A stretch of 64,000 nt of DNA, from contig JABYQN010000001.1 in the NCBI GenBank assembly GCA_022606135.1, positions 3,348,001 through 3,412,000 on the forward strand. Reading direction: 5' to 3'. The notes under the pieces are model-generated. The model was not told where the DNA came from. It ran no database searches and saw only the letters and a program-made list of their open reading frames with translations. The position numbers were made by a program, and so were the translations under genes. The DNA comes from Fomes fomentarius. Lineage: Eukaryota; Basidiomycota; Agaricomycetes; Polyporales; Polyporaceae. How positions within the stretch are numbered: the stretch's first letter is position 1; every line of letters begins with the position of its first letter. Below are positions 60,709-64,000 of the stretch, piece by piece.

Positions 60709-63700
60709 ATGCAACAGAACTGGCGGAAAGCCTGCCTCAGAATATTCCACCGCCACCAAAGACTCCTCCTGCAGTCATGTCCGGTTCAGTGTCAAAGACG
60801 AACCTTTTCCATATCGCTGGCATGCTTTGCGGCGCCGAAGGCTGGCTCTACTAAGCCGGTTGTCCAGATGGAGGACTTCCCTTGTGATGTCATAAGGTGC
60901 GCGTGCAGCTTGTGGGTTACATGTTGCGGTATGTGAACGCTATCGGCCAGAAATTTCTCTATCATTGCCCACATAGGCGAGTTACATTTTGTGTTGAGGC
61001 TCTTCTACCCTGACGCGTTTGTGGGACCAGACCACGGGAAGTCTACTCTGGCGGATCGGTGCGTGCTTGGATGTCTCCGACTAGTAGTACGCATCAACTA
61101 ACTCCGATATTAGACTACTTGAGGTACGCTCAGAATGGTCTGCAGAATGCTCATACTCTTATACATCCTAGTTGACAGGGACGATAGCCACGAAGGAGAA
61201 GGGAAACAAACAAGTCTTGGATAAACTCAAGGTCGAACGTGAACGCGGCATTACTGGTGAGTGGCTGCGTCGCTCCCGTGTAGGCTCAAGGTACTAACTA
61301 CACCTCCAAAGTAAAGGCACAGACTGCCAGGTGACTATCTCAAATGTCATTACTAAACATGCGACTGAAACTCCCCGCAGTATGTTTCACAAGAAGAACG
61401 GGACACACTATCTGCTCAACCTGATTGATACTCCTGTTTGTTCATGCTCGAGTCACTGTCGTTATTAATACTCATGTCTAAAGTTAGGGCCACGTTGACT
61501 TCTCGTGGGAGGTTGCTCGCTCGCTCGCAGCATGCCAAGGGGCGTTGCTATTAGTAGACGCGTCTCAAGGTGTGCAGGCACAGTCAATATCGGTCTTTCA
61601 TGTGGCAAAGGAGAGGGGCATTACCATAATACCTGTGCTCAACAAGGTCCGTATCATCGTATCCTTCTGTTTTCGTTGGCTAACTGGACAACTGGACTAT
61701 CCTAGATTGATCTCCCGGCCGCCCAGCCAGAGATCGTGGCGGCGCAGATGGAGGCTACCTTCGGAATCAATCCCGAGGATGTCATCCAAATCTCTGCGAA
61801 AACTGGGAAAGGCGTCGAGAAGGTACTACAGGCTATAACCGAACGAATACCGCCACCCTCAGGTGACCCAACAGCGCCTTTGAAAGCATTTCTGTTCGAC
61901 TCGTCGTGAGTACAGTGGGTGATACGCGACACATTTAGCCGTGACACATGTGGGCAGGTACGACCGATACCGTGGCGTGATTTCCCTCATGAGCATCCAG
62001 GAAGGAGTACTTCGCAAAGGTGAGTAACGCTCCTTATATATCACCAGATTGCTGACAATGAATGAACGAATAGGGGACAAGATTGCCTCATGTCATACCC
62101 GGAAAAAGTACGAAGTGACCGAATTGGGCATCATGCACCCAGAGGAGGAATCGACCGACTGTTTGCGACCTGGCCAGGTTGGCTTCGTGGCGTGCAGTAT
62201 GAAAGAGTCCGCGGAAGGTAGGAAATAGCTATCATGTATCACTGCCGGATTGACATGTCACATCGTCAGCTCATATCGGCGATACGTTCTATCGGCTCGG
62301 CCAACCGGTGGATCCTATGGCTGGGTTCAAGCCAGCCAAAGCCATGGTCAGTCCGTGCACCCTCTGTATATGGAAATATTGCAGCACAGCCGCTGAACCT
62401 TTTGGAAGGTTTACGCAGGCATATACCCGGTTGATAGTAACGACTTCCTGAAGCTTGAAGAGTCCATAAAAAGAGTGAGTTTGCGGAGCTTTTTCTCTTA
62501 CCATCGTCGCTGATTCTCAGCCATTGTCCGATGTCAGCTTAGTCTAACGGACCGCAGCGTCGAGGTGACACGTGAAACATCCTCTGCACTGGGACAGGGC
62601 TGCAGACTCGGATTTCTTGGGACGCTACACATGGATGTCTTCCGGCAGCGTCTCGAAGACGAGTACGATGCCAGTGTGATTATTACGGCCCCCACTGTGC
62701 CTTACCAGAGTGAGTGCACCCTGTCTTTGGTCTGAACGTCATGCTGATTATAGCAATGTGGTATTCGGCCACTCTGTGTCGAGTAGTCGTCCGCAGGAAT
62801 GGGTCCACAGCGCTTGTGAGTAATCCCACCGACTTCCCAGATCCCGTCGACTTGGCGAGCGGCGGCCGCATCAAGGAGGTCCTCGAACCCATTGTCAAGG
62901 CCTCGATCATCGTCCCGGAGAGTGCGTGCTACATCCCATACATTTCAAAGTTTGATCGAGCACCGAACTGACTTCTCACCTTTACTTCGCGTGCGCGTTT
63001 TCCCGGACGTTCCTCTTTCTCTCCTTCGCATTTCACACCCGCTTTGTCTCGTGGCACCAACCCGACATTCACGTCCGCGTATCCCGGGTTTGATTTGATG
63101 CGAGCAGGGTACTTCAGCGCCATGATGGACTTGTGCTTTGAGCACCGGGGGACGGACCTCGACTGGCACCCCATGGACGTGAACGCGAGTGGGGACGCGG
63201 AGTCGAGCCGGGTACTCATGACCGTGAACTTGCCCCTAGCCGAGATTGTGACGGGCTTCTTCGACAAGCTCAAGAGCCGTAGCTCGGGCTTTGCCAGCTT
63301 CGAGTGCGTGTTTTCCGTTCCCGTGGGGCTCCTAGGGGCATGACGACGTGCTGACGTCCGCATTCATTTCGGTCTATGTTGCCCTTTCGCCCCTTGCACC
63401 TGCGGCTGTGATTGTGATTACGCTCGTGCTGCCGGGCTGCGTGGCGTGTAGTTATGAGGACGCGGGCTACATGAAGAGCGACCTGCGCAAGGTGCGTCGA
63501 GTAATCATTGTTCTTCGGGAATGCAAAGCAGCTGAAAACCGCCGCGTGTGATTGAAGATGACGTTCTTGCTGAATTCAAGACCGGTCGACGCCCTCGCGC
63601 TGATCGTGCATGAGAGCAATGTCGTAGAGACGGGCCGCTACTGGGTCGAGAAACTCTGTACGTGATTCCCTTCCTGTCCTTTGAGCCGTCCGATTGTCGC

Positions 63701-64000
63701 TTACATGGCCTCACCCCTCTCTTACCCGGTGATAGTTAAGATTATTCCGCGACAGCTGTTCGAGGTGCCTATCCAAGCCGCGGTCGGCAACACCATCATC
63801 GCGCGGAGGACGCTGTCGGCTCTGCGCGCGGACGTCACCGCGGGACTCTACGGAGGTCGGTCACTACCTTTCACGCTGCGGAGATGAGAAACATGTGTTG
63901 ACAGTTGGCTTGTTGACCGTGCGTGGAATCAGGGCATTACGAGCGCAAGCTCAAGCACCTGAACAACCAAAAGGAGTCGAAGCGCAAGATGAAGCGCGTG
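60709..64000 (+). CDS. GUF1: Translation factor GUF1, mitochondrial (EF4/LepA), partial
   Basis: GTPase that binds mitochondrial ribosomes and promotes back-translocation or fidelity under stress. Twenty exons: 60709-60896, 60951-60976, 61031-61058, 61114-61123, 61172-61256, 61312-61330, 61381-61435, 61488-61646, 61706-61905, 61958-62019, 62074-62217, 62270-62346, 62409-62474, 62538-62709, 62787-62921, 63108-63303, 63452-63491, 63558-63657, 63736-63855 and 63933 to the edge. All join in frame. A basic mitochondrial presequence ([20 protein letters not shown]) is followed by G1 [20 protein letters not shown], the switch region [17 protein letters not shown]3 [16 protein letters not shown] and G4 NKIDLP. 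LepA-specific blocks follow, such as [38 protein letters not shown] and [20 protein letters not shown]. Intron 2 (60977-61030) is GC-AG. The acceptor of intron 14 could be 62757 or 62786; both keep frame. The C-terminal end lies beyond the window. Confidence 0.95.

Noticed and set aside
1..64000. tRNA, rRNA or CRISPR features
   Set aside because: No paired tRNA A and B boxes with a cloverleaf, no rRNA-like sequence and no regularly spaced repeat-spacer array were seen.

Overview
The window is nuclear DNA of a basidiomycete fungus, most likely an Agaricomycete (polypore or mushroom type). Evidence: GC-rich genes split by many introns of about 47-80 nt with GT..AG ends, several TATA boxes about 75-155 bp upstream of start codons, and families typical of these fungi: a DUF6533 membrane protein, an Agaricomycete multi-pass membrane protein, a Ser/Thr-rich Kre9/Knh1-like secreted protein and a WOPR (Gti1/Pac2) regulator. 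I see no rRNA, tRNA, CRISPR or intact transposon. Exon coordinates were worked out by hand from splice sites, reading frame and known protein motifs; for most named genes the summed exon length is a multiple of three.

Layout. 1-2597 (-): 5' three quarters of a USP10/Ubp3-type ubiquitin protease, cut by the left edge. 3162-6494 (+): long coiled-coil protein. 7287-9148 (-): multi-pass membrane protein. 10487-11937 (+): unclassified 450-residue protein. 12425-13442 (+): Kre9/Knh1-like secreted protein. 15483-16853 (+): Ran1/Ksp1-type protein kinase. 18186-22349 (-): VPS54 of the GARP complex, 11 exons. 22594-23630 (+): Sam37/Tom37-metaxin homologue with an in-frame TAG. 24632-26151 (+): C2H2 + RING zinc-finger protein. 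About 26920-28514 (+): DUF6533 membrane protein. 28515-38812: nearly gene-free. 38892-40398 (+): Ecl1-type zinc-binding protein. 40399-47276: mostly noncoding, with one weak candidate. 47277-50495 (+): WDR26/Gid7. 50496-55581: intergenic, with WD-repeat remnants. 55582-56836 (-): elongin A. 58385-59344 (+): Gti1/Pac2 regulator. 59763-60414 (-): CCDC12/Cwf18 splicing factor. 60709 to the right edge (+): GUF1, the mitochondrial LepA/EF4 GTPase.

The genes are mostly unrelated housekeeping functions: ubiquitin removal and a GID/CTLH ligase subunit, endosome-to-Golgi tethering, mitochondrial outer-membrane protein assembly, mitochondrial translation, pre-mRNA splicing and transcription elongation. 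They do not form a pathway cluster. Divergent pairs share short promoter regions: VPS54 with SAM37 (244 bp) and CCDC12 with GUF1 (294 bp).

I did not find a convincing new multi-gene system. The best leads are the TAG in a conserved position of SAM37, a 177-codon open stretch without ATG upstream of WDR26/Gid7, a GC-AG intron and a 10-nt exon in GUF1, three 26-bp repeats between the kinase TATA box and its start codon, a decayed WD40 stretch downstream of the intact WDR26 gene, and a decayed lysine/acid-tailed coding stretch near 17.5-17.9 kb.
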